A stretch of DNA of 17,219 nt from DATIHK01 sp035480775 (GCA_035480775.1 DATIHK010000090.1:1-17219), one strand, 5' to 3'. Shown: positions 5,249 through 13,155, numbered from the stretch's first letter. Program-made: numbers and translations. The notes: a model not told the origin generated them from the sequence alone.

Positions 5249-8101
5249 TCAAAGGAATCCCAAAATTTTTTTATCAAACTGAACATTATTAAAGATATAG
5301 TTTGTAGTTCCTTTTTCTGTTTTCCAATAAAATGCCGTAAGCCAATTAGACTTTATATCGTTGTCAGAAATTTTATTTTGAGTAGCTGTATCGATTAGAT
5401 ATAAGCCGACTTTATTATTTTCTATTTTATTTTTATATATTTCATTTGAGTTTGTGGCAATACTAAATCCCGAATCGTTAAATGAAAGTGAATTTTTAAT
5501 AAAGTAGTTGTTGTTTGAGTTTGAATAAACATGCACAGCCTGTATTTGACTTTTTGTAATACTGTTGTCGATAACCACATTTTCATTTGATCCTTCGTTG
5601 ATTCTAACTCCGGTATTGTTTTGATAAACATCGTTGTTTTTAATTGTATTATTGCTGGAATTATATATTGCTATTCCATCATGATTTCCGTAAACAATGT
5701 TGTTTTCGACGATATTCTTATCAGATCTGGCGTGCAGCATAATTCCATGAAGTTTATTATTAAACGAAATATTATTAATTATGACATTTCCAAAACACCT
5801 TTTTGAAAATATTAAACCGTGAGTTCCGTTATCATAAAATTTATTATTTTCTACTAAAAAGTTATTTGAGTCATCGTGCGGATCTAGGCCATATCTGGTA
5901 TTTTGATAGAACTCATTATTTTTCCAAAGCATTCCTGTTGCCCCAAAGGTATAAGCACCAAAATAGTTGTTATGAAATTTACTGTTAATAATTTGACCAG
6001 TCGCTAAATATTTTCCAAAAGTATGAGAAGGAATTCTCCACGATACTCCATATGTTCCACCTTCTGAGGTATTAGCTGGTTTAAAACCAAGATAAGAAAA
6101 ATCAGAATTGTTAATATCCATTATCGTGTTTCCTCGAACTAAAATATAACTTCTTCCATCCGAAATATTTTTATCTGGACTATTTTGACTTTCATCCCAC
6201 GAGGTTACTTTGATGCCATTAAACATAATTCTGCCATTAAATGAAGTAATGGTTACATAACCTGTTTTATCGCTCTTTAGTCTTAATTCTTTTACTGAAT
6301 CATCCCCAACGTTTAGCGTTACTCCATTGCCAACAACGATATTTGCAGTTATATAAAAAACTCCTGGACTGGTTTCTTTTATATAAGTGTTCTGCGCATC
6401 TGCTAAATCTTTAAAATTAATTTTGACTCCGCGTCCAGCTAAAGAAATAGAATTTGTTGATTGGTCATACAAAATTTCGAGTGGTGGCAACAGATTTCTT
6501 TGATAGTTATAAAGTCTCTCGGGCTGAAAATTTAGCGATTTGGTCGGAATTGATAATACGTCTCCTTCTTCGATACGATTCCAATTGGCGAGTACAGTAA
6601 AATTGTAATTGAGCAATTGATCAACATCTATATTGTTATCAGCAGCAATTTGAGCTAAATACTCCCCCGCTTTTACCGTATATCTTTTTATAGCTGGAGT
6701 TGAAGTGCCGCTTAGATTTTCAAAACTACTTTCAGTTGATTTTAAGCTGATTGGCTTGTTAGAAATTATACTTCCGTTTCCTAGAGCATTAACTGTTTTG
6801 ATTTTTTGTGTAAAAGTGTAGACAACTTCCGAACTTGCCGCAATAAGGCATAATATAAGCGCTGTAGTAATATAAGATGTTAATCTGGTCCACAATTTTA
6901 TGCTTCCTAGTCTAGATTTATCCCATCTGGTTATCCAACCTTGTGTGTTTAGAGTCACTAGCGAGTATATTTTTAAAACTCCCAAAAAATAAGAAAGAAC
7001 AATATAGCTAGGTAAAAATAAAATATCTCTTGGAGCTCGCTTAAAATGTGGAATTAGTTTTATTGTTCGGCTTATTAATAGCCACCAAATTATTGCTAAT
7101 GTAGACAGCCACAATCCGTGTAAGAGTGTCAAAATTAGTAAGAAAAAACCTAAAAGCAGTGTAAAAGGTTGAATAAAGCGGTCTAAAAGAAAGAAAGCAA
7201 ATAACGGCTTTTTAAATGGCCAGCCTTGACCTATGGCTCTTATATCCGCTCTCCAACTGTTTCTTCCCCATCTTATTCGTTGGTTTAGAAAGCTCTTTAG
7301 ATCTGTCGTTCCGTAAGTTAAAACTTGAGCCGAACTTTGATACGCAGTTTTCCAGCCTCGCTCTTGAATTAAATAAGTTAATCTTTTATCTTCTCCGCTA
7401 ATAACTTTTTGACCAAGAAAAGTCTCGTTTACAAACTCATTCAGTAAAGGAAGAATAATATCTTTTCTATAAAATGCAGTTCTGCCCGAAAGGCAAGTTA
7501 AGGTATTACTTGTGGTGTCCAAAAAGGCTAGTTCGTCAGAAAATCTAAGGTCGAGTTGAATATCAAACAGCTTTTGGGCTAAGCTTTCAACTTGCACAAC
7601 ATTTTGTCTAGTTGCTACTCCACCAATTTTAGATGCTGCAAAAGGCTTTAAGGAATTTTTTAAAACTCCTTTAGTCCAGATTGTATCGCAGTCGACGAGT
7701 GCCACTATTTTTGATTTGGCAATTTTGATACCTTTGGCAAGTGCTGGTCTTTTTCCGGGTTCGTCGGTAACAATTAGAATTGAATTTTTAAATTCTTTTT
7801 GAAAACTTTTAAAAGTATCTATACAAGCGGAATCAGAATGGTCTATAACCGCGATAATTTCGTCAGGTTGTTCATTCGCCCAAGAACGAAGAGCTTCCAA
7901 AAATACTTCTGGTTTTTCGTTATAGACTGGGGTAATTAACGAAACAGTATCCGTATATTGAGACTTTGTCGGTCGGTAAAAAAAAGCGCAGACTTCTTTG
8001 AAGAGCCAGACACTCCATCTCCAAATTCCTATAAAACCAAGCGGAATAATTATTGGTAACAGATATATTAAATGCGCTAATTTTTCAATTACAAAATGCA
8101 T
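5249..8101 (-). CDS. fusion of processive GT2 polysaccharide synthase, LysM and mannuronan C5-epimerase-like beta-helix
   Basis: The 950-residue protein starts with a membrane helix (11-33). A family-2 glycosyltransferase domain (about 50-295) follows, with ITPVYNE (56-62), DCD (137-139), GED (236-238) and QRIRW (274-278, the QxxRW box of processive synthases such as Alg8, hyaluronan and cellulose synthases). Further membrane helices lie at about 312-346, 362-384 and 406-424. A LysM domain (473-519, YTVKAGEYLAQIAADNNID...GDVLSIPT) is followed by a beta-helix (about 585-945) full of NN turns. The helix carries YGLDPHDDS (737-745) and R768. In Pseudomonas syringae AlgG the DPHD motif supplies the catalytic His319 and Arg345 lies 26 residues later; here H742 and R768 have the same spacing. 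The inferred role is polymerising a uronic-acid chain and epimerising it outside the membrane. The start is coupled to the preceding dehydrogenase gene (TAA, one base, ATG). Exact helix count and substrate are unproven. Confidence 0.88.
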   Translation of the reverse strand: MHFVIEKLAHLIYLLPIIIPLGFIGIWRWSVWLFKEVCAFFYRPTKSQYTDTVSLITPVYNEKPEVFLEALRSWANEQPDEIIAVIDHSDSACIDTFKSFQKEFKNSILIVTDEPGKRPALAKGIKIAKSKIVALVDCDTIWTKGVLKNSLKPFAASKIGGVATRQNVVQVESLAQKLFDIQLDLRFSDELAFLDTTSNTLTCLSGRTAFYRKDIILPLLNEFVNETFLGQKVISGEDKRLTYLIQERGWKTAYQSSAQVLTYGTTDLKSFLNQRIRWGRNSWRADIRAIGQGWPFKKPLFAFFLLDRFIQPFTLLLGFFLLILTLLHGLWLSTLAIIWWLLISRTIKLIPHFKRAPRDILFLPSYIVLSYFLGVLKIYSLVTLNTQGWITRWDKSRLGSIKLWTRLTSYITTALILCLIAASSEVVYTFTQKIKTVNALGNGSIISNKPISLKSTESSFENLSGTSTPAIKRYTVKAGEYLAQIAADNNIDVDQLLNYNFTVLANWNRIEEGDVLSIPTKSLNFQPERLYNYQRNLLPPLEILYDQSTNSISLAGRGVKINFKDLADAQNTYIKETSPGVFYITANIVVGNGVTLNVGDDSVKELRLKSDKTGYVTITSFNGRIMFNGIKVTSWDESQNSPDKNISDGRSYILVRGNTIMDINNSDFSYLGFKPANTSEGGTYGVSWRIPSHTFGKYLATGQIINSKFHNNYFGAYTFGATGMLWKNNEFYQNTRYGLDPHDDSNNFLVENNKFYDNGTHGLIFSKRCFGNVIINNISFNNKLHGIMLHARSDKNIVENNIVYGNHDGIAIYNSSNNTIKNNDVYQNNTGVRINEGSNENVVIDNSITKSQIQAVHVYSNSNNNYFIKNSLSFNDSGFSIATNSNEIYKNKIENNKVGLYLIDTATQNKISDNDIKSNWLTAFYWKTEKGTTNYIFNNVQFDKKILGFL

Positions 8102-8102
8102 A

Positions 8103-9005
8103 TTATGATTTCAGCCTTATATATTCCGCAAAATCTTTATTAGACTCAATAGCTGACCCGAGAACTTTCATCAAATAGCCATTTTGTTTAGCCCAAGAGT
8201 AAAAAGCTTGAGTGTCTTTAGGCAGACAAACTCCGTCAAAAGGACCAAAATCCAAAGTTCCGTATTTTGGATTCCAAATACCTTCGCAGCTTTTAGTAAC
8301 CAAATCAAAAACTACCGAAGAGTCTAAATTCATATCACTACAAATTTCTCTAAATTCGTTAAAGAAAGAAATTTTAACTGCATTATATAGATTATGGATA
8401 TATTTTTGAATTTCTGCTTCTTCGATTGTTATTCTGTAAATTTTACTTCCGAAATTTTTGTAAACACCTTCCAAAAGATCTCCTGATTTTTTACTATTTT
8501 CTCCGATTATTACTATCCAAGGTTTGGCGAAATCGGTTTCTGCAGATTTTTCTCTAAGATATTCGGGGTTAAAACACAAACCAAAATTAATCCCCTCTTT
8601 TTTTTGTGAATAAACCTCTAAAGTTTTAATTACAATATTTTTATTGGTTCCAGGTAGTAATGTGCTTCTGGTAACTACCAAGTGATAACCTGGCATTCTT
8701 TTTAATCTGATTCCTAGGTCAATGCAGGCTTTTTTTAGGTACTCAAGATTTATCACATTGTCTTCGGTCGGAGTTGGAACTGAAACAAAACTTATATCAC
8801 AAGTTAATTGCTTTTCATCGTATTCTTGAGGAGTAAAAGCTTGGTACCCTTGCTTTCTTAAAGTTGAAATTATTCTTTCGTTGGTGTCTATAAAAGTTAC
8901 TGAATAGCCTTTGGAAATAAAACCCTTTCCAGTGGCTTGACCTACTACTCCTGATCCAATAACAGCGATTTTTTCACTTGCGATTTTGCTTTTTATAGGC
9001 TTCAT
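8103..9005 (-). CDS. UDP-glucose/GDP-mannose 6-dehydrogenase family enzyme lacking the C-terminal domain
   Basis: The family oxidises a nucleotide-sugar C6 alcohol to the uronate with NAD. The Rossmann motif is IGSGVVGQATG (16-26, GxGxxG). Other hallmarks are STLLPGT (114-120), FNPEYLREKSA (145-155, with E148), the linker-helix AVKISFFNE (209-217, with K211 and N216) and FGPFDGVCLPKDT (253-265) carrying the catalytic Cys260 and K263/D264. The protein is 300 residues against about 430 for typical Ugd or AlgD. It stops right after the central domain, so the C-terminal nucleotide-sugar-binding domain is missing. The stop is one base from the ATG of the synthase-epimerase fusion, which supports production of GDP-mannuronate or UDP-glucuronate for that polymerase. 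The sequence alone does not decide the substrate. No Shine-Dalgarno site is seen. Confidence 0.88.
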   Translation of the reverse strand: MKPIKSKIASEKIAVIGSGVVGQATGKGFISKGYSVTFIDTNERIISTLRKQGYQAFTPQEYDEKQLTCDISFVSVPTPTEDNVINLEYLKKACIDLGIRLKRMPGYHLVVTRSTLLPGTNKNIVIKTLEVYSQKKEGINFGLCFNPEYLREKSAETDFAKPWIVIIGENSKKSGDLLEGVYKNFGSKIYRITIEEAEIQKYIHNLYNAVKISFFNEFREICSDMNLDSSVVFDLVTKSCEGIWNPKYGTLDFGPFDGVCLPKDTQAFYSWAKQNGYLMKVLGSAIESNKDFAEYIRLKS

Positions 9006-9038
9006 AAAATTTTGGGCAGAGAAATATTAAGGCAAATA

Positions 9039-9063
9039 CTAATAATAGAAATAGTATTATTAG
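9039..9063 (-). other. intergenic hairpin between the propeller and dehydrogenase genes
   Basis: A perfect 9-bp inverted repeat, CTAATAATA (9039-9047) and TATTATTAG (9055-9063), flanks a 7-nt loop. It fills much of the 62-nt gap and has no T run on either strand. It may be an mRNA processing or stability element within the operon. Being A+T-only in its stem, it is a weak structure. Confidence 0.4.
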
Positions 9064-9067
9064 AAAC

Positions 9068-10477
9068 TTACTTAGTCAAGGCTAAAAAATAAATTTGTAT
9101 TCCATTTTTTTCGTCACCGTCTCCATAAGTAATATAAAAATCATCTGAATAGGTATTTTTATCAGCCACATGCGGATAATATATATTTTTAGTCTGTGGA
9201 ATTTTAACTCTATCTGTAAATTTATTTGTATCTACCAGATATACAAGAGCATAGCCACTTGATTTTGTTGGATCCTCGCGCGGAAGCCCAGAATCATCAG
9301 AACTTTCCATCCAAGTAATTAATACATTGCCTGATTTGTTTATACCTACGCTTGGAAAAAACTGATTTTCATTTGATTTAGCTAAATACTTAGGAATTGA
9401 CCAAGAACCGTTATTATAAATCGAGTAATAAAGTTGGGATACTGAGCCTTCTTGGGTTCTCCAAACAGCAAAAATTTTATTATTGGCTAAAACTACCGAA
9501 ACATGTCGTGAGTCATTTGAAGATCGAGAAATGTTTTCCCATTTTGACCAAGTGGCCCCTTCGTCAGATGAAACACTGTGCCAAATTTGCTGAGTTTTTA
9601 CACTTTGACTCGAATACATAAAAAGATGTAGGTTACCAGTAGCATCATAAATAAGCGAAGGTCGTGACTGAGTATTGTCAGAAGTTGTTTGTACATTTTT
9701 CCATGTTGTCCAGGTTTTACCGTTGTCACTTGATTTAGAAAATTTTATTTGTTGATTTTCATGCGACAAATCTTGACCTTCCCAGACTGCAAAAATACTT
9801 CCGTTTGGAGCTGTCGCAAAAGATGGATGTTCTTGCCAATAGTCTTGACCGTTGTAACCAGTGACAATTGAAATATCTTTATAACTTGACCAAGTTTTTC
9901 CTAGGTTAACAGACTGAGTAAACTTTATTTGACGTCCGTTGTCTGTTTTGGATGATTCTAATCCATACCACAAAACGTCAATCTTATTATCTTGATCTAT
10001 ACCAATAGAAGGCACTCGCTGTACTGCATTACTCACATTGGCGATTGGTATGGTAATTCCCGAAACAGTAAATTTTCCATTTTTAAGTCTAGTCAATTTT
10101 GAAACAAAAACCTGTGTGCTGCTTTTGTAATTTTTGCGGTAAGCTATATAGCCATTTCCCAATGAATCTACAGAAATTTTGTTTTGACCAGAATATCCCA
10201 AGCCTCTTGTATCTGAAGATTTGTCGACAGCTATTCTATAGCCGATCTTATATTCTGACGTCGAAGATACACTTGCAGATGAACTCAATGTTGGAGTAGT
10301 TTGGATTGTCACTGGCAGGCTGTCTTTTAAAATTACGATAGGAGTTTGCATTTCACCTTGTTTCAAAAAATGTACTTTCGTAATAAATATTGTAAAAACA
10401 ATTAAAATCACTAATAAAAAAGATATCATTAGATAATTTAGATTAAATCTGCGTAGTAAATCAATTAGTTTATTCAT
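9068..10477 (-). CDS. membrane-anchored sialidase-like (BNR/Asp-box) beta-propeller protein
   Basis: The 469-residue protein has an N-terminal membrane helix (16-35), a Ser/Thr-rich linker (about 58-75) and a repetitive domain to the C-terminus. Two clear Asp boxes are SSDNGKTW (249-256) and SSDEGATW (303-310), and a third is degenerate, SVNLGKTW (189-196). Asp boxes of the form S-x-D-x-G-x-T-W mark blade turns of sialidase-type propellers. The domain would lie outside the cell. The Arg triad and Tyr of true sialidases cannot be assigned with confidence, so enzyme activity is not claimed. Several polysaccharide lyases are also propellers, and the next two genes appear to make a uronic-acid polymer, so polymer binding or cleavage is a reasonable inference. 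It lies 48 nt downstream of the YggT-like gene and 62 nt before the dehydrogenase gene. Confidence 0.8.
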   Translation of the reverse strand: MNKLIDLLRRFNLNYLMISFLLVILIVFTIFITKVHFLKQGEMQTPIVILKDSLPVTIQTTPTLSSSASVSSTSEYKIGYRIAVDKSSDTRGLGYSGQNKISVDSLGNGYIAYRKNYKSSTQVFVSKLTRLKNGKFTVSGITIPIANVSNAVQRVPSIGIDQDNKIDVLWYGLESSKTDNGRQIKFTQSVNLGKTWSSYKDISIVTGYNGQDYWQEHPSFATAPNGSIFAVWEGQDLSHENQQIKFSKSSDNGKTWTTWKNVQTTSDNTQSRPSLIYDATGNLHLFMYSSQSVKTQQIWHSVSSDEGATWSKWENISRSSNDSRHVSVVLANNKIFAVWRTQEGSVSQLYYSIYNNGSWSIPKYLAKSNENQFFPSVGINKSGNVLITWMESSDDSGLPREDPTKSSGYALVYLVDTNKFTDRVKIPQTKNIYYPHVADKNTYSDDFYITYGDGDEKNGIQIYFLALTK

Positions 10478-10525
10478 GCAACTTACCCATATTAATATAT
10501 TTTTGGAGATATTAGTATCTGCTGC

Positions 10526-10963
10526 TCAAAGTCGCGCCATTGGGCTATCAACTTTTCTGACTACTTCTTCTTGTGATGGAGGTTTGGCCAGTTGCATTAT
10601 TTTGACAATTCCAAAAGCGATGATCCAATATACAATCATAGCTATGATGGTAAAGAATTCAAATATAGATGGTCCAAAAACTGGGGATGGAAAAAGTCCC
10701 ATAAACGGATAAACAAAAATATAAGTCAATGTGTAAATAAACGTAGCAAAAGCATTATTGGGATTAGCCGCAAACAGCTTTAAAACAAACCTAAAAGCTA
10801 GTAGAACTTCTAAAACGCCTAAAACATACCAAACAACTTGATATGTTCTAAAAATTGTCTTTTTCTTTTGCAAGGCTTCGACTGGTGTAACTGAGACATC
10901 GGCTGGTGCTTTGCTTTCAGGAACTAAGCTTTCTAATTCTGGTCGTGAATAAATTTCATCCAT
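10526..10963 (-). CDS. YggT-family-like integral membrane protein
   Basis: The 145-residue protein has a hydrophilic N-terminus of about 38 residues and three membrane helices at about 42-64, 72-91 and 101-124. The run VLGVLEVLLAFRFVLKLFAANPNNAFATFIYTLT, then PFMGLFP and a final ...IAMIVYWIIAFGI, matches the YggT pattern of a conserved Arg in the first helix, an Asn-rich turn and a short P-x-x-x-x-F-P loop. YggT proteins are poorly characterised membrane proteins of the envelope. It is the first gene of the minus-strand series leading to the polysaccharide genes, though cotranscription across the 48-nt gap is unproven. The stop codon is TGA. Confidence 0.72.
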   Translation of the reverse strand: MDEIYSRPELESLVPESKAPADVSVTPVEALQKKKTIFRTYQVVWYVLGVLEVLLAFRFVLKLFAANPNNAFATFIYTLTYIFVYPFMGLFPSPVFGPSIFEFFTIIAMIVYWIIAFGIVKIMQLAKPPSQEEVVRKVDSPMARL

Positions 10964-10983
10964 GATCTTATTTAAGACCTGTG

Positions 10984-11012
10984 ATATTAACGCATAATTA
11001 AGAAAATGATAA
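10984..11012 (-). promoter_or_regulatory. possible promoter for the YggT-polysaccharide series
   Basis: On the minus strand TTATCA (11007-11012), a 17-nt spacer and TAATAT (10984-10989), each four of six to consensus. It lies in the only sizeable gap (75 nt) upstream of the series. The match is modest in A+T-rich DNA. Confidence 0.35.
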
Positions 11013-11038
11013 AACAGTGTTAAGAGTTTTTTTCTTCT

Positions 11039-11908
11039 TCAAGAATAAAAACCTAAAAGTAAAACTCCTACAAAAGCGATTCCGGCGGTAATAAATTTTC
11101 TCCAAACTCCTTCAGTGTGTTTTAGGGCAAAATATTCAAAGATAATTACTAAAAATATTTCGGAGTTTACCACCATTGCATCGATCTTACCTACTTCCCC
11201 ACCTACTTTATAAGCCGTATATGTAAATAAATTATAAGCGAGATATGCTGCTGCTGAAAGCATAATTGGTTTTAAGGTTTTAAAGCTAATTATTCTAACT
11301 TCTTTAAGTACTAATTTGGAATTAAAGACAATCATCCAAGCTCCAGACAAAAAAAATGTTGCGGCGATATATACCATAGGATCAATATTTAAAACAATTG
11401 CTTTATCTATTATATAGACTACAGAAAATAAAGCCCCTGCTATAAATCCGATTAAGTTATTTTTTTCTAGATGAATATTTTTAAACTTAACAACGACAAC
11501 CGCAAAAATTACTAGTGTAATTCCTAAAAATTTTGTAAAACTAGTACTTTCTTTGAAGATGATAATTCCAAATATTGTAGAAAAAACTACCGACATCGAA
11601 ATAAAAATTAAAGATAAACTAATATTTTTAGCGGATAAACTTTTGAAATAGGCAAATGTAGCAATCGCTGCAATAAAAGAATTTATTAAAACTTTTATAA
11701 TTATTGATTGTTCAAATAATAATTTAAAATCACCTGAATGAGATCCAAATAAAGCCATTGGAAGAGCAAAAACAGAAATAAGAGACAAAGTAATAGCAGT
11801 ACTGGTAATCGCAGAAACATTTTTAACATCCTCTAATATGTATTGCTGAGTCAAATCGGCCAACGCTAAGGCAACCATTGAAAATATTGCTAAAACGAAC
11901 CAAGACAT
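11039..11908 (-). CDS. EamA/DMT-superfamily transporter
   Basis: The 289-residue, almost entirely hydrophobic protein has about ten membrane helices arranged as two EamA-like halves. The first begins ALADLTQQYILE and ends about residue 140; the second starts near LIGFIAGALFSVVYIIDKAIV. The glycine/proline-poor IFGIIIFKESTSFTKFLGITLVIFAVVVVKF segment is the typical end of an EamA repeat. Relatives export amino acids or other metabolites, or move lipid-linked amino sugars (EmrE, YdcZ and ArnE/F types). The substrate here cannot be read from the sequence. The ATG is 9 nt after the sortase stop, so the gene is probably the third member of that operon. No Shine-Dalgarno site is seen; the stop is TGA. 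Confidence 0.85.
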   Translation of the reverse strand: MSWFVLAIFSMVALALADLTQQYILEDVKNVSAITSTAITLSLISVFALPMALFGSHSGDFKLLFEQSIIIKVLINSFIAAIATFAYFKSLSAKNISLSLIFISMSVVFSTIFGIIIFKESTSFTKFLGITLVIFAVVVVKFKNIHLEKNNLIGFIAGALFSVVYIIDKAIVLNIDPMVYIAATFFLSGAWMIVFNSKLVLKEVRIISFKTLKPIMLSAAAYLAYNLFTYTAYKVGGEVGKIDAMVVNSEIFLVIIFEYFALKHTEGVWRKFITAGIAFVGVLLLGFYS

Positions 11909-11917
11909 AAAGATAGT

Positions 11918-12439
11918 CTAACTTGGAATAGCGATTGCGACAAATCTTTTTGAGTCTAAAAAGCCTGTGCAATTATATAAAGTCAATCTGGTATCGGTAG
12001 AATTGTTTAAAATATGAGTTTCGTCGGCTGTAACGGTATAAGTATCTACTATTTTAAATTGTTTTTTTGATCCATCCGAATAAACAATTACTACTTCTGC
12101 ATTAGGATGTACTTGTCTCAAATTTCCAAATAAATTTGCCCAATTGTGTCCATATATAACGCTGTTACCTTTTTGTCCTGGCAAAGGCGATTCTTTCCAA
12201 TGTAGTGCCGAGTCATTTGATAAAGGCCATTTATTATTTGTTAAATCAGTTTCAGTTACATTAACGTTTATTGCTAATGAAGGAATTTGCACTAAAACCG
12301 GAACAACTCGTTCACTGCGCAAATTAACATCTGTTTTTACCGGTAATTTGGTATTTCTAAGATATATTAAATACAGAGCATGAAAAGTTAGTAACAAACC
12401 TATTGTTAACAATAGTACGGCTACAATTTTTTTATTCAT
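11918..12439 (-). CDS. sortase, class E-like transpeptidase
   Basis: The 173-residue protein has an N-terminal membrane helix (5-26) and an extracytoplasmic sortase domain. The catalytic His98 lies in VIYGHNWANLFGNL, Cys157 in LTLYNCTGF, and the oxyanion-stabilising Arg165 in DSKRFVAIA. Sortases cleave sorting signals between Thr and Gly and attach the protein to the envelope. The start codon directly follows the stop of the upstream gene (TAAATG). That gene encodes a secreted protein ending in LAATG, a hydrophobic helix and RKR, and LAxTG is the signal preferred by class E enzymes. This is therefore a dedicated enzyme-substrate pair. The acceptor in a CPR cell wall is unknown. Confidence 0.93.
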   Translation of the reverse strand: MNKKIVAVLLLTIGLLLTFHALYLIYLRNTKLPVKTDVNLRSERVVPVLVQIPSLAINVNVTETDLTNNKWPLSNDSALHWKESPLPGQKGNSVIYGHNWANLFGNLRQVHPNAEVVIVYSDGSKKQFKIVDTYTVTADETHILNNSTDTRLTLYNCTGFLDSKRFVAIAIPS

Positions 12440-13084
12440 TTAGCGCTTTCTTAAAAAGAATATTCCTGCAGCTGAGGCAAATAAGCCTAAGCCGAGTGAA
12501 ATTAAGATTTCTGGAAAATTACCTGTAGCGGCAAGGCCTAAAATTTGACCACCGGTTCCTCTGACGGTTGCGGCTGCTGAGGCTAAAATTTCGCCACTTG
12601 AGTGGTGGTGGTGATGATGTGCTGTTCCTTCATCTTCTCCACTTCCGGCTTCACCACAAGAAAATTTTATGTTTTGTGCCATATATGGAGCGGCTTGCAA
12701 ACCCCAAACTGATCCGTCAGGAATATAAATCCAGCCGGCTTTTTTTAAAAATTCGACTTGATCAAAAGTTAAACTAGAAACTTTCCACCAATTGGTTTGA
12801 ATTCCATCACCGTCTACTGTGCAGTAGCATTGAGCAACGGCTTCTTCAGAAACTGTATAGACAGCATCAGTTCCGGTATGAGTTGTTTCGTCACCTGGAA
12901 TTCCGTGAATGCCTTCTTCGTATTTAACTATTAAATCTCCTTGTGGATCACTACATGATGGAAAACTTGGGGTTGTTGGAGTTGTAAAATCTTGAGAAAC
13001 TTCTAAAGCGAACACAGTATGTGCACTAAATGAAGCTAGCGTAGTTAATGTTAGTAAAAATATTAATACTTTACTTTTGATCAT
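12440..13084 (-). CDS. secreted LAATG-anchored surface protein with a natural hexahistidine run
   Basis: From the ATG at 13084 the protein has 214 residues. A signal peptide (MIKSKVLIFLLTLTTLASF...AHTVFA) comes first. A globular region has four Cys (44, 86, 88, 143) and the segment GIQTNWWKVSSL...GWIYIPDGSVWGLQAAPYMA. A Gly/Glu-rich linker with HHHHHH (156-161) follows. The C-terminal sorting signal is LAATG (184-188), a hydrophobic helix and FLRKR. The frame is open to a TTG at 13147, 8 nt from a TATAAT box, which would add 21 basic residues. The ATG is preferred because it gives a normal signal peptide and a leader of about 64 nt, but the TTG cannot be excluded. The sortase gene follows with no gap. 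The paired CxC and outer Cys suggest disulfides or metal binding; the function of the globular part is unknown. Confidence 0.85.
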   Translation of the reverse strand: MIKSKVLIFLLTLTTLASFSAHTVFALEVSQDFTTPTTPSFPSCSDPQGDLIVKYEEGIHGIPGDETTHTGTDAVYTVSEEAVAQCYCTVDGDGIQTNWWKVSSLTFDQVEFLKKAGWIYIPDGSVWGLQAAPYMAQNIKFSCGEAGSGEDEGTAHHHHHHSSGEILASAAATVRGTGGQILGLAATGNFPEILISLGLGLFASAAGIFFLRKR

Positions 13085-13155
13085 TCTTTTTCGGCAGGAA
13101 ATGCTTGATCTTGTGGGAGAATTACGATTTTTCTTAGCAGAAATCAAGTGCGCGG

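Noticed and set aside
5405..6340. Repetitive A+T-rich pattern that might look like a DNA repeat array
   Set aside because: It is the coding signature of the beta-helix turns (repeated Asn-Asn codons); there are no exact spaced repeats, so it is neither CRISPR nor a tandem repeat.
9068..10477. Calling the Asp-box protein a sialidase
   Set aside because: Asp boxes mark the fold only; the Arg triad and catalytic Tyr could not be assigned.
13085..13147. TTG start at 13147 for the LAATG protein
   Set aside because: It would put 21 extra basic residues before a normal signal peptide and require leaderless initiation at TTG; kept only as an alternative.
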